Shown: positions 7,692-16,386, counted from the stretch's first letter. The stretch is 64,000 bases of DNA from Desulfobulbaceae bacterium BRH_c16a (GCA_000961725.1 LADS01000037.1:154699-218698); one strand, 5' to 3'. Notes: generated from the sequence alone by a model not told the origin. Translations and numbers: made by a program.

Positions 7692-10286
7692 TTAAATTCT
7701 TTCTATTTTTACGCCGGTGAAACCGCCGTTGCGTACATTGCCGCCACTCAGCCGTTCGGTATCAAAAGGCATAAGGGTATTGTTGTTGCCGCCACGCGGC
7801 GTGCCCTTGGCGAAGTCCTCGCAGGCTACCTTGCCATAGGCCCAGTGTCCCTGGCCGAATGCTTTCGCCACCGTGCCCGGCCGTATTCCTTCCCAGAGAC
7901 GGGCGGTGCACTCGATAGTGCCGGCAACCGAGGTCACTCTAATGGCGTCGCCGTCTTTCAGGCCAAGCTTACCGGCGTCTGCTGGGTTGATCTGGAGCAC
8001 GTCCTGATGGCCGACATCACCCGGATCGACATGCTTGAATTCGTAATACCAGGGCGCATTCTGGCTGCGGCCCTCGCGGTTTAGCCGCGATTTATAATCG
8101 ATAAAGGTGAACGGGTACTCCTTCTCGCTGCCGTAGCGGAAGGGCGGCTCGTAATGGGGGACGAAGGCCAGTTCGCCCTGCGCCGTATAATTACAGGTGG
8201 TGAGGATGTCATCAACTGTGGTTTTGTGTTTTTCAGCGTGCTGGGTCAACGCCTTTTTCAGTGTCTCACTGTAGAATTCGAACTTATGGGAGACAGTGCC
8301 CTTGGTGGATTTCTTGCCGTCTTTTTCTTCATCCTTGCCAAACTTGCCGCCCCAGCGGGATTTGTAAGGCTGCGGGTCGGAGTTCCACATGCCTCGCTCC
8401 TTGAATTCCGCCCAGCCGCCGATCTTGTCGCCGCCGACATCCTTGCCGTTCCACATATCCTGGGTGTAGTACTTCACCGCATATTCGGTGAACTCTTTGG
8501 AATTGGTTGCCATCTTGCCCGTTTCCGGATCCTTGAATTCATTTTTCAAGAAATCGATCAGGTTCGGAAAGCCCCGTTCGGCGAATTTCTCACCGAGCAT
8601 CCAGGGGAACTCGGTTTCGTCGTTGATTACCTGCCAGAGCGGCTCGACCACCGGCTGCAACAGGGTACACTGGGCGTACCGGTTCTGTTTCTGTTTCACC
8701 CAGCACAGTTTTTCGAACTTGGCCTGGGCACCGGGCAGGACGATGTCCGCATACTGGGTCATCTCCGCTGCGTTGGTGGTGATGTGGACGAAAAAGGGGA
8801 TTTTTTCCATTGCCTTCTCCCAGCGCTCAGCGCCTGTACAGGAAAAGACGAAGTTGTTCATATATCCAACTGCAACCTTAATCTCGTAAGGATCGGCATC
8901 GAGGATACCTGTCGCTACATTGTTGGTGATTACGCCGCCCCCCGACTTGCCGGTATTGAGGGCCGGATAGCCTTTGGTGCCGCGCTGGTCGATCTTCTTC
9001 ATTTTGCCCTGCTTCTTGGCCATCTCATCCAGGTAGGCATCGAGCTTCGGCATAGACTTAGTCGGGACCTTGTTTGACTGCAGAGTGCCGCCGACATTAT
9101 CGACACTGCCAACCAGGCCGTTCAAGGCATTGACCGCCATGGCGCTATAGCTGCCTCGCACCTGCATAGCGGCACCAGGACCCATCCAGACGGCGACATG
9201 CGGCGCTGCCGCTCCCATGCCCCGCGCCACCCGGATGATCTGTTCGGCCGGAACCTTGGTGATCTCGGCCGCCTTGGCCGGGGTCATATCCTTTACCGCA
9301 AGGTTCCACCATTGAACGACACCATGCGATTCTTTCTCGGCAAAAGCCGCCTCGTCTACCGTAGCACCGGCAATAAAGAGGTTTTTGCCGTCTTTGAAGT
9401 CACCGACGAACTCCTTGAACCACAGCCCTTCGGCGAGAATCACGTGGGCAATGGCCAAGGCAAGAGCGCCGTCTGTACCGGGCAACAAAGGCAGCCATTC
9501 CTGGGCTTTTGCCCCGGTATTGTTCAGTTTCGGATCGACCACCGCGACGGTGGCCCTATCAATGACATCGCCCAGCCGCTTGATCATGGCCGGCACCATC
9601 CGGTTGGAACTGACCGGATCGCAGCCCCAGACCAGGAGGTATTTGGCATTGTCGATGTCGTAGTCGCGGTAGCCCCAGGTGCCTTCAGTGTAGTACGCCC
9701 CAAAGTTTTCTCCTTCGGCGCAGATGGAACTATGCGAGATGTTGTTGGGTGAACCGAAGATTTTGGTCACGCCGTCATAAATGAGATCACGCATGTAGGT
9801 GTAACGGCCGCGCATCAGCATGTATTTTTCCGGCTCACCCGCCTTTCTCAACTCCATCATCTTGTCGGCGATGGTATCGAAGGCCTCGTCCCAGCTGATA
9901 GGCACGAATCCGGGATCGACACCACGGCCCTTTTGCGGATTGGTGCGCTTCATCGGCACCTTCACTCGATCAGGGTCGTAAACCTGTTGCAGGGAGAGAT
10001 GTCCTCTTGGACAAACCTTGCCGTCATTTTGTTTGGAATATCTGTTGCCTCGAACTTTGACCGCTCTGCCATCCTGAACGAAAATCTCGACCGGACACCA
10101 GGTAGTACATCCCTGACAGGTGCTGGGCTTCCATTCTCCTGGAAGCTCGCCGATCTTACCCCCGTCACCCTTGCCGGCGGCCAATGCGTTCATCTCCGGC
10201 GTTTTTGCACCACCGCAGCTGCCTAAAATCGCAGTTGTTCCCGCAACCATTGATAATTTCAGAAAATCTCTCCGTTTGATCCGCAT
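7692..10286 (-). CDS. Tat-exported molybdopterin oxidoreductase catalytic subunit, ArrA-like (candidate oxyanion reductase)
   Basis: This 864-residue DMSO-reductase-family enzyme has a Tat signal (KRRDFLK) followed by LGSC, a possible lipobox. A [4Fe-4S] site follows as C57-x2-C60-x3-C64-x27-C92, the spacing I recall for respiratory arsenate reductase ArrA. In the active site, Cys189 in SHSSICAEGENFG is the likely Mo ligand. Compared with ArrA residues recalled from the Shewanella structure (R165, Y166, H189, S190, C193, K198, Y210), this protein has R161, Y162, H185, S186, C189, N194 and Y206: the same spacing, with Lys replaced by Asn. C-terminal molybdopterin-binding motifs (DADPYEIKVAVGYMNNF, NPADAGKLGLKDGDAIRVTS) complete the fold. 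The ATG at 10286 is chosen over a GTG at 10292 that overlaps the AGGAGG site. Arsenate, antimonate or a sulfur oxyanion are all possible substrates; thiosulfate/polysulfide reductase is the main alternative. Confidence 0.85.
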   Translation of the reverse strand: MRIKRRDFLKLSMVAGTTAILGSCGGAKTPEMNALAAGKGDGGKIGELPGEWKPSTCQGCTTWCPVEIFVQDGRAVKVRGNRYSKQNDGKVCPRGHLSLQQVYDPDRVKVPMKRTNPQKGRGVDPGFVPISWDEAFDTIADKMMELRKAGEPEKYMLMRGRYTYMRDLIYDGVTKIFGSPNNISHSSICAEGENFGAYYTEGTWGYRDYDIDNAKYLLVWGCDPVSSNRMVPAMIKRLGDVIDRATVAVVDPKLNNTGAKAQEWLPLLPGTDGALALAIAHVILAEGLWFKEFVGDFKDGKNLFIAGATVDEAAFAEKESHGVVQWWNLAVKDMTPAKAAEITKVPAEQIIRVARGMGAAAPHVAVWMGPGAAMQVRGSYSAMAVNALNGLVGSVDNVGGTLQSNKVPTKSMPKLDAYLDEMAKKQGKMKKIDQRGTKGYPALNTGKSGGGVITNNVATGILDADPYEIKVAVGYMNNFVFSCTGAERWEKAMEKIPFFVHITTNAAEMTQYADIVLPGAQAKFEKLCWVKQKQNRYAQCTLLQPVVEPLWQVINDETEFPWMLGEKFAERGFPNLIDFLKNEFKDPETGKMATNSKEFTEYAVKYYTQDMWNGKDVGGDKIGGWAEFKERGMWNSDPQPYKSRWGGKFGKDEEKDGKKSTKGTVSHKFEFYSETLKKALTQHAEKHKTTVDDILTTCNYTAQGELAFVPHYEPPFRYGSEKEYPFTFIDYKSRLNREGRSQNAPWYYEFKHVDPGDVGHQDVLQINPADAGKLGLKDGDAIRVTSVAGTIECTARLWEGIRPGTVAKAFGQGHWAYGKVACEDFAKGTPRGGNNNTLMPFDTERLSGGNVRNGGFTGVKIERI

Positions 10287-10349
10287 GGACACCTCCTCAT
10301 TTTTTTTTCTTGAATCGATTACTCGCCGGTCACTTCTGATATGACAAAA

Positions 10350-10365
10350 AGCATATTCCGTGCCA
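10350..10365 (-). promoter_or_regulatory. Sigma-54 (-24/-12) promoter of the molybdoenzyme operon
   Basis: Read on the minus strand the sequence is TGGCACGGAATATGCT. It matches the TGGCAC-N5-TTGCW consensus with one mismatch in the -12 box and exact GG/GC spacing. The inferred transcription start lies about 50 bases upstream of the ATG at 10286. A sigma-54 response regulator gene lies directly upstream, which supports the call. Confidence 0.8.
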
Positions 10366-10551
10366 TGCCTAAATATCGTCCGATTGTTTCAGAATCGTAA
10401 CAATTCCTGCAATTATTCCTGCACAACACGTTCGAGATCAATGAGTTGTCACACCCTCTGGAATGACAGGGTGACGAAAATGCAGGCGATTCTTTAAAAA
10501 AAGAAATAGATCATGGCAATCAGTAGGTTAAGGCGTTATCGATCAGGACCG

Positions 10552-10571
10552 GTGTTACCACTATGTAACAC
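10552..10571. promoter_or_regulatory. Inverted repeat GTGTTAC-N6-GTAACAC, probable activator-binding site
   Basis: This is a perfect 7-bp inverted repeat with a 6-base spacer, about 190 bases upstream of the sigma-54 promoter and just beyond the stop of the response regulator gene. The same right arm and spacer recur at 15242-15261 upstream of the sensor operon. That is the expected position and form of an enhancer site for the adjacent response regulator. Confidence 0.65.
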
Positions 10572-10611
10572 TCGAAGTTCTACTACTTTTGAAGCATACG
10601 CTGTATGCAGC

Positions 10612-11958
10612 TTAAAGGTCAAGGTGATGGGCGTTAATTTTTTCCCACAATGTCTTTCTGCTGATCCCAAGGATTTCCGCTGCTTTTGAGCGGTTTCCCT
10701 TGGTGAGTTGCACAATGCTGACGATATGATTCCTTTCCGCTTCAGCGGTTATTTCCTGAAGCGACGCCAAAGAAGTCTTTACCGGACGGGTCTTGGCGAT
10801 ATGCGAAGGCAGTTCGGACAGCCGGATGCTTTTATCGTTGGCCAGGGCGATGCAGCGCTCCACCACATTGAGCAATTCCCGGACGTTCCCCGGAAAATGA
10901 TAGTTCATCAGGGCCTGGATGGCTTCTGCGGAAAATTTCACATTGGTTCCCATCCGATCCCCCAGTCGTCTGGTAAAAGCATCGACCAACAGCGGGATAT
11001 CCTCCTTTCTCTTGCGCAACGGCGGCAGAACCACCGGAATAACATTGAGACGGTAATATAAGTCCTCGCGAAACCTGCCTTTTTTAACCTCCTCCACCAG
11101 GTCCTTATTGGTGGCGGCGATAATCCGGACGTCCACCTTTACCGAGCCGGTGGAACCGAGCCGTTCAAAGGTCCTCTCTTCAAGAACACGCAGAATTTTG
11201 GTCTGGGTAAGGAGCGGCAGATCGCCGATTTCGTCGAGGAAGATGGTACCGCCATCGGCGAGGTCGAAGCGGCCGGGTTTTCTCGCTCCGGCTCCGGTAA
11301 ACGCACCTTTTTCATAGCCGAACAGCTCGCTCTCGATCAATTCGGCGGGGAGCGCCGCGCAGTTGACGCGGATGATCGCTTTGTCTTTTCTGGCACTGTT
11401 ATAATGGACGGTTGAGGCAATGAGTTCCTTACCGGTTCCCGATTCGCCGAGAACCAGGACCGTCGACTCGGTCCTGCTCACCTTGCCGAGGAGGGCAAAG
11501 ACCGCCTGCATCGCCTTGCTCTCGCCGATGATATTCGGGGCGCCGTAATAGCTGCTGAGTTCTTTTTTCAGCCGGATGTTTTCCTCGGTGATCGACTGAA
11601 CCTCCAAGGCCTTGGCAACGGTTACCAGCAGCTCGTCAAGGTCGAACGGTTTGGTTATATAATCGAAGGCGCCGGACCGGATGGCCGAAACTGCGTCTTT
11701 GATACTGCCGTAGGCGGTCATCATGATCACCGGAGTGAGCGGCGAATCGGCCAGGCTCCTGCGCAGGATATCCACCCCGCTTGCCCCGGGCAGGCGAATA
11801 TCGGTTATCACCAGCGAAAAATCCCCCTCGCCCAGGGCAGCAAGGGCCTCGTTGCCGTCAGCTACGGCAAATACGATATATCCTTCAGCCTTCAGAGCGT
11901 CGGTCAGGGAAATACGCAGGATTTTTTCATCCTCGACAATCAGAATACTTCTACTCAT
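10612..11958 (-). CDS. Sigma-54-dependent response regulator (receiver-AAA+-Fis HTH), NtrC/AtoC type
   Basis: This 448-residue protein has a receiver domain (residues 1-120; acidic pocket VEDEK, phospho-Asp in LVITDIRLPG, switch Lys in DYITKPFD). An AAA+ sigma-54 interaction domain follows (about 140-370; Walker A GESGTGKE, the GAFTGA loop in YEKGAFTGAGAR, Walker B GGTIFLDEIGDLP). A Fis-type helix-turn-helix ends the protein (GNRSKAAEILGISRKTLWEKI). It should bind the inverted repeats at 10552 and 15242 and activate both -24/-12 promoters. It overlaps the kinase gene by 4 bases (ATGA), forming a sensor operon with the periplasmic protein. Organisation parallels the ArrSKRT/ArxXSR/AioXSR sensors of arsenic enzymes. 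Confidence 0.93.
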   Translation of the reverse strand: MSRSILIVEDEKILRISLTDALKAEGYIVFAVADGNEALAALGEGDFSLVITDIRLPGASGVDILRRSLADSPLTPVIMMTAYGSIKDAVSAIRSGAFDYITKPFDLDELLVTVAKALEVQSITEENIRLKKELSSYYGAPNIIGESKAMQAVFALLGKVSRTESTVLVLGESGTGKELIASTVHYNSARKDKAIIRVNCAALPAELIESELFGYEKGAFTGAGARKPGRFDLADGGTIFLDEIGDLPLLTQTKILRVLEERTFERLGSTGSVKVDVRIIAATNKDLVEEVKKGRFREDLYYRLNVIPVVLPPLRKRKEDIPLLVDAFTRRLGDRMGTNVKFSAEAIQALMNYHFPGNVRELLNVVERCIALANDKSIRLSELPSHIAKTRPVKTSLASLQEITAEAERNHIVSIVQLTKGNRSKAAEILGISRKTLWEKINAHHLDL

Positions 11959-13400
11959 GCTTCCTCCGGCAAATGGATCGACACCTTCGTGCCGATATTT
12001 TCGAGACTTTCCAGATTGATATGGCCGCGGTATTTCTTTACCAGTTCATAGGTCATCCACATTCCGAGGCCGGTGCCCTCACCGGCCTTTTTGGTGGAGT
12101 AAAAAAGGTCGAAGACCTGGTCAAGCCGGTCCTGGGGGATACCCGTTCCGGTATCCTTTATGTCGATTTCAACCTGGGCCTCGTTGCGTGCGGCGGTTAC
12201 CTCCAGGGTTCCTCCCATCTCCATCGCCTGAATGGAATTCAGCATGGTGTTCAGAAACATCTCCTCGAGATCGTGGGGGGCGACCGGAATAACAAGATCG
12301 TCGGCAACCTCCTGAACATAGGAAATGGACTGTTTTTTCATACGGTAATCGAGGAATTTCAGGACCCGGGAGAGCACCGCGGCCACTTCGGACCGTTTCT
12401 CCTCGCCATCACGCCGGCCGGCCGTCCATAACAGCTGGCCGACGGTCTTTTCGATGCTTTCCAGCCCCTCCATGATCAATTCGAGATAATTGTGGCGAAA
12501 GACAGGATCTTCACCCTGCTTCTGCAGAAGCCGGACACAGTTGAACAACCCGCCCAGCGGGTTGTTGATTCGATGGGCGACGCTTGAGGAAAGCACACCG
12601 AGGGTGGCGAGTTTTTCCGACTGCAGGAGCTTTTCGTGGGCAAGTTTCATCTCCTCGTTGGCCTGGCGTATCCTCCGGACCATATCGTTATAGCTTTCCG
12701 CCAGACGGGACAGTTCGTCGCTGCCGGCAACAGGGATGGTCTTTTCCACCATCTCCACCTCCACCTCGCCCATGGCCTGGGCCAGATCGATCACCGGTTT
12801 GATAAATCTCCGGCTGAGAAAATAGATGAGTATGAACAGGAAACAGAGAGCCAGGAGGGAAAGTGACACGATCTGGACAATCATCGCCCTGATGTCCCTT
12901 TCGACACCTTCAAGAGAAAGGGAAAATTGCAGGACTCCCCAGTGCTTGCCTTCGATAGAAAGCGGTGCAGTAAACTCCAGGGCATCGCTGCCTGCAGCAT
13001 CCGTGATTTTTTGCGTCATAATCTTATCGGAGCGCTGGGCCTCCTCGATCAGGGGTCCGCTGTAGCGCTTGCCGAATTCGCCGAAATCGCTGTGCGAAAT
13101 GACGCGCAGCGAAGTATCGAGCACTGCCACATACCTGAGGTCGAGTTCGCGGTGCTGGTACAATTCCCGCACGTAATTATCGATCAGCCCGCCTTCCTCG
13201 ATCAGACCGAGCTTTTCGTAAATAAGTTCGTTAATAATCAGCGCACTCACCGTCCGGGCCAGCATGAGCCCTTGTTTTTCGCTGGCCTGCAGGAGCGCCG
13301 ACCGGGTCTTGGCCGCAGCCAGAAAACTGATCACGGCAGTGAGCAGCAAGACGGCGAGAAAAGCCACGATAATGAATTTTTTCTGCAGCGACAATTTCAT
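11955..13400 (-). CDS. Sensor histidine kinase with periplasmic sensor domain and HAMP
   Basis: This 481-residue kinase has TM helix 1 at about 10-28, a periplasmic domain of about 150 residues, TM helix 2 at about 180-200, a HAMP linker, and a coiled coil. An NtrB-like H-box follows (SSSVAHRINNPLGGLFN), then a HATPase domain with N-box MFLNTMLNSIQAM, G1 DTGTGIPQD and G2 GEGTGLGMWM. It presumably receives a signal from the PhnD-like periplasmic protein encoded 13 bases upstream and phosphorylates the overlapping regulator. All catalytic boxes are intact. Confidence 0.93.
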   Translation of the reverse strand: MKLSLQKKFIIVAFLAVLLLTAVISFLAAAKTRSALLQASEKQGLMLARTVSALIINELIYEKLGLIEEGGLIDNYVRELYQHRELDLRYVAVLDTSLRVISHSDFGEFGKRYSGPLIEEAQRSDKIMTQKITDAAGSDALEFTAPLSIEGKHWGVLQFSLSLEGVERDIRAMIVQIVSLSLLALCFLFILIYFLSRRFIKPVIDLAQAMGEVEVEMVEKTIPVAGSDELSRLAESYNDMVRRIRQANEEMKLAHEKLLQSEKLATLGVLSSSVAHRINNPLGGLFNCVRLLQKQGEDPVFRHNYLELIMEGLESIEKTVGQLLWTAGRRDGEEKRSEVAAVLSRVLKFLDYRMKKQSISYVQEVADDLVIPVAPHDLEEMFLNTMLNSIQAMEMGGTLEVTAARNEAQVEIDIKDTGTGIPQDRLDQVFDLFYSTKKAGEGTGLGMWMTYELVKKYRGHINLESLENIGTKVSIHLPEEA

Positions 13401-13413
13401 ACTATCCCCTTGG

Positions 13414-15129
13414 TCAAAAAGAAACCTTGGGATGACAGGCCTTCCCGCAGGTCAACGGAACATCGTTTATCATCCTCCGGATACCTGCATAATCGGCATC
13501 GGAGGCGGCGACGAAACCACCCTGCAGATCGGGATCGAGTTTCTCAAGCACCTTCCTGCCTTCTTCATTCTCCGAGAGTGCAAGCAAGGCCTGTTGTACT
13601 TTTCGCGCCAGCAGATACGGCGCCTTCGGGGAAACGACCACGGGTCCCGTCGGAATCGGGTCGGAAGTGGCGATGATCCTCAGGCCGTGCGGCTGGTAGC
13701 GCAGGGCGGTGGATAAACTGATTGCGCCCGCATCGAATTCGCCGCTGATAATCTTCTTGGCTACCGTATCGTTATAGCCGTAATTGCGGTATTCATCGAG
13801 ATTCTCAAGATGAATGCCGGCCCAGGCCAACATATAGCGTGGAATCAGATTGCCCGAGGTCGACCAGAGCGCGCCGAAGGCAAATTTTTTATCGACCAGC
13901 TGAGAGAGTTCGGTGATTCCGCCATCGATATCGGAAACGATGACGGTGCGAAAAAAGGTCTCCCCCCTGGCGGTTTTCGATCTGGCCAGGGGCGGGGCAT
14001 CAAATTTTTTATAGGCATCGAGATAGGTAAGCGGACCAAGGAGGGCAAAGAGGATCTTGCCCTTGCCGAGGCTGTCGACAACATCCTGATACGTCTTCTC
14101 CAGATGCAACTCGATTTTTTGACCCGTGCTTCTACTCAGATAATCGACCAGGGGCTGGTACTGCCCGTAGGCAGTCACTGGGTTATCCTTGGGAAGAACC
14201 CCGAAATAGACGACTCCGTCATCCCGGCCGGGAGAATCGGCTGGTTGTCCCGGTTGAGTCTCCACGGCAATCAGGCTATTGTCGATGAAGGTGCTCATAG
14301 CCCTGATCGGATCGTAATTGCTGTCCGGCACCTCGACGAAACGTTCGATCCGCATCGCATCGAGGATCTGCTTTCCTGTCGGGTCGTCATGCATTTTCAG
14401 GAATATATCGCGCATGGCCTGTTTCAGCCGGGGATCGATCCCCGGCGGCACGACAACGGGCGGGATGCCGAACTGCGGTGAACGTTTGATGATACGGGTC
14501 TGGGCCGCATACGGTGAATCGGTTGCCGCCATATAATCATAGACGATTGAATCGACCGCGGCGGCGTCTGCCCGATTCTTCGCAACTATTTCAACCGATT
14601 TATTGTGACTGTAGCTGTACAGAAAGGAACTGAAAAAACTCTCCGGCGTTTCGTTTCGTTGAGCGAGCAGAAAAGCGGGATATAATCGTCCGGAATTGGA
14701 TTTCGGGTCGACAAAGACGAAGGACTTGCCGCGCAGCTGTTCGAAAGTTTCAATGCCGCTGTCCTTATGGACAATTATATTGGAATGATAATACACGGCA
14801 TTGTTCACTTGCGGCGCAACCAGGAGTTCGACGCCGAACTTCTTCTTGTCGAGAACATAGGGGGAGGAACAGATGAAGGCGACATCAAGCCGGCCCTCTT
14901 CAAGCAAGACGTCGATTTCATCGTAGGTGGTGCGGTGTACCATCTCCGCAGGCATTCCAAGTTTAAGGCCAAGATACTCCACCGCCTGCTGATAATATTT
15001 AACCGCACTGACTGGAGTAATCATACTTGCGACTCCGGCTCGCAGTGTTTCCGCGGCCATCGCCTGCGTGCCGAATGTCGTCGACAGAGTCAGCAGTATT
15101 GCCAGGGCAAAAAACCTTTGATGTGTCAT
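13414..15129 (-). CDS. Tandem PhnD-like periplasmic binding protein, sensory partner of the kinase
   Basis: A signal peptide (residues 1-25) is followed by two consecutive phosphonate/phosphite-binding (PhnD, type 2 periplasmic) modules at about 27-270 and 305-550. Both share the family pattern: TTYDEIDVLLEEGRLDVAFICSSPYV and KTYQDVVDSLGKGKILFALLGPLTYL, then FVFVDPKSNSGRLYPAFLL and FAFGALWSTSGNLIPRYML. No permease or ATPase is nearby, so it is a sensor rather than a transporter component. PhnD-like proteins play this role in AioX (arsenite), ArxX and ArrT systems. The C-terminus ends CGKACHPKVSF, giving a Cys pair 4 residues apart followed by His. The ATG has a GAGGTCGCG ribosome site and sits behind a sigma-54 promoter. 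Confidence 0.88.
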   Translation of the reverse strand: MTHQRFFALAILLTLSTTFGTQAMAAETLRAGVASMITPVSAVKYYQQAVEYLGLKLGMPAEMVHRTTYDEIDVLLEEGRLDVAFICSSPYVLDKKKFGVELLVAPQVNNAVYYHSNIIVHKDSGIETFEQLRGKSFVFVDPKSNSGRLYPAFLLAQRNETPESFFSSFLYSYSHNKSVEIVAKNRADAAAVDSIVYDYMAATDSPYAAQTRIIKRSPQFGIPPVVVPPGIDPRLKQAMRDIFLKMHDDPTGKQILDAMRIERFVEVPDSNYDPIRAMSTFIDNSLIAVETQPGQPADSPGRDDGVVYFGVLPKDNPVTAYGQYQPLVDYLSRSTGQKIELHLEKTYQDVVDSLGKGKILFALLGPLTYLDAYKKFDAPPLARSKTARGETFFRTVIVSDIDGGITELSQLVDKKFAFGALWSTSGNLIPRYMLAWAGIHLENLDEYRNYGYNDTVAKKIISGEFDAGAISLSTALRYQPHGLRIIATSDPIPTGPVVVSPKAPYLLARKVQQALLALSENEEGRKVLEKLDPDLQGGFVAASDADYAGIRRMINDVPLTCGKACHPKVSF

Positions 15130-15174
15130 CGCGACCTCATATGAGTTTGACCTTGAAAGAGCAGCTTTGGTTCT

Positions 15175-15190
15175 TGCAAGGATTGGTCCA
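15175..15190 (-). promoter_or_regulatory. Probable sigma-54 promoter of the sensor operon
   Basis: Minus-strand sequence TGGACCAATCCTTGCA matches TGGCAC-N5-TTGCA with a perfect -12 box and correct spacing; two of the six -24 bases differ. The inferred start is about 35 bases before the periplasmic protein gene. It suggests autoregulation by the sigma-54 response regulator. Confidence 0.6.
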
Positions 15191-15241
15191 TGTAGTGGAC
15201 AAGGTAATTATACACCATTTATTCCATTTTCTTTCAATGTG

Positions 15242-15261
15242 ATGTTTCAAAAAAGTAACAC
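15242..15261. promoter_or_regulatory. Imperfect inverted repeat ATGTTTC-N6-GTAACAC, second activator site
   Basis: The right arm GTAACAC and the 6-base spacer are identical in form to the site at 10552-10571, and both are followed by TC. The left arm matches 5 of 7. It lies 52 bases upstream of the sensor-operon -24/-12 promoter, a normal enhancer distance, and between the divergent genes starting at 15129 and 15406. Confidence 0.6.
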
Positions 15262-15405
15262 TCCTGAAGGCCGGCCGGAAAAGGGCAATGGGCGCACGCC
15301 TTGATACTCCGAGTTAAAAATGAGCAATCGACGACAATCGTTGTTATCATGGTGCCTTGCACCCGAACTCATTAACACGTTATCTTTCAGGAGGGCCGTC
15401 CGCCC

Positions 15406-16206
15406 ATGATCTATTTTGATGCCCACGTTCATATTCAGGACAATTATTCGATCGATGTTCTGTTCGACAGCGCCAGACGCAACTTTTCCCGGCAGATGCA
15501 GCAATATTCTCCCGACCGGCCGGCTGCATTTTTCCTTCTCCTGGCCGAGGCGAAAAATTCCAATTATTATGCAGAGCTAAAAAAGGAGGCCGAGATCCAC
15601 CGGTACCTTTCTCCGGGAGGATGGCAAGTCGCCGCGACGCCGGAACCGGAATCGCTGCTTCTGACCCGTGATGACTGGCCGGCAGGCAGGCTTTTTCTGG
15701 TTGCCGGTCGCCAGCTTGTGAGTGTAGAAAAACTTGAAGTGCTCGCTCTGGCTACTTCCGCCAGAATAGCCGACCACCAGGCACTGCCTGAGATGGTCGA
15801 GGCTGTACGGAGTCGGAAGGGCCTGGCCGTGCTGCCTTGGGGTGCTGGCAAGTGGCTTGGCAAAAGGGGAAAAATCATCGAAAGATTCCTGGCGACGGCC
15901 TCAGCCGAGGGACTGTTTGTCGGAGACAATGGCGGTCGTCCATCATTTTGGCCCACGCCCCGACCTTTCATCGCTGCCGATACTCGTGGGATCAAACTGC
16001 TTCCCGGCAGCGATCCCCTCCCCCTGCCGGAGGAGGAATTACGGGTGGGAAGTTGCGGCGGTCGACTGGAGGGAAATTGTTCAAACGATTGTCCGGCGGC
16101 TGAACTCAGGAAGCTGCTCACCACTCAGTCCCAAAAAATCATTCCTTTCGGCAGACGACTGGGCACTTGGCAGTTTGTAAGAAACCAACTGGCACTGCGC
16201 CTGTAA
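15406..16206 (+). CDS. Uncharacterised protein with N-terminal DxHxH metal motif (PHP/amidohydrolase-like)
   Basis: This 266-residue soluble protein has no signal peptide and starts MIYFDAHVHIQDN. The D-x-H-x-H pattern is used by PHP and amidohydrolase enzymes for metal binding. Further conserved-looking segments are LPWGAGKWLGKRGKII, VGDNGGRPSFWPTP and KLLPGSDPLPLPEEE, which could supply a second metal-binding Asp (GDN) and a barrel-end Asp (GSDP). I cannot assign a substrate. An AGGAGGG ribosome site precedes the ATG. It is divergent from the three-component sensor operon and shares its intergenic region, so it may be co-regulated. Confidence 0.65.
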   Translation: MIYFDAHVHIQDNYSIDVLFDSARRNFSRQMQQYSPDRPAAFFLLLAEAKNSNYYAELKKEAEIHRYLSPGGWQVAATPEPESLLLTRDDWPAGRLFLVAGRQLVSVEKLEVLALATSARIADHQALPEMVEAVRSRKGLAVLPWGAGKWLGKRGKIIERFLATASAEGLFVGDNGGRPSFWPTPRPFIAADTRGIKLLPGSDPLPLPEEELRVGSCGGRLEGNCSNDCPAAELRKLLTTQSQKIIPFGRRLGTWQFVRNQLALRL

Positions 16207-16240
16207 GATCACCATCGTCAGGGGCTTTACCTCGGGGTAC

Positions 16241-16385
16241 TAGTGTCTGTCCAGAAATGAGATATTTTGTTCTAAATCGAGGCGTTCGATAAATTTAACC
16301 GCAGGCATATAGTTGATATTCCGAGGATTAAATTTTGAGAGCAACGAAGAGTTAGGGCAAAATAGCCATTTATGGACGGACACTA
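16241..16385. mobile_element. 145-bp MITE, copy 1
   Basis: The element has terminal inverted repeats GTGTCTGTCCAGAAATG / CATTTATGGACGGACAC, bounded on both sides by TA. This is consistent with TA target duplication as in IS630/Tc1-mariner elements. It has no coding capacity. A second copy lies in the opposite orientation at 19747-19891 with only three mismatches in 145 bases. It is inserted between convergent genes, ending immediately beside the stop codon of the PagL-like gene. Confidence 0.85.
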
Positions 16386-16386
16386 A

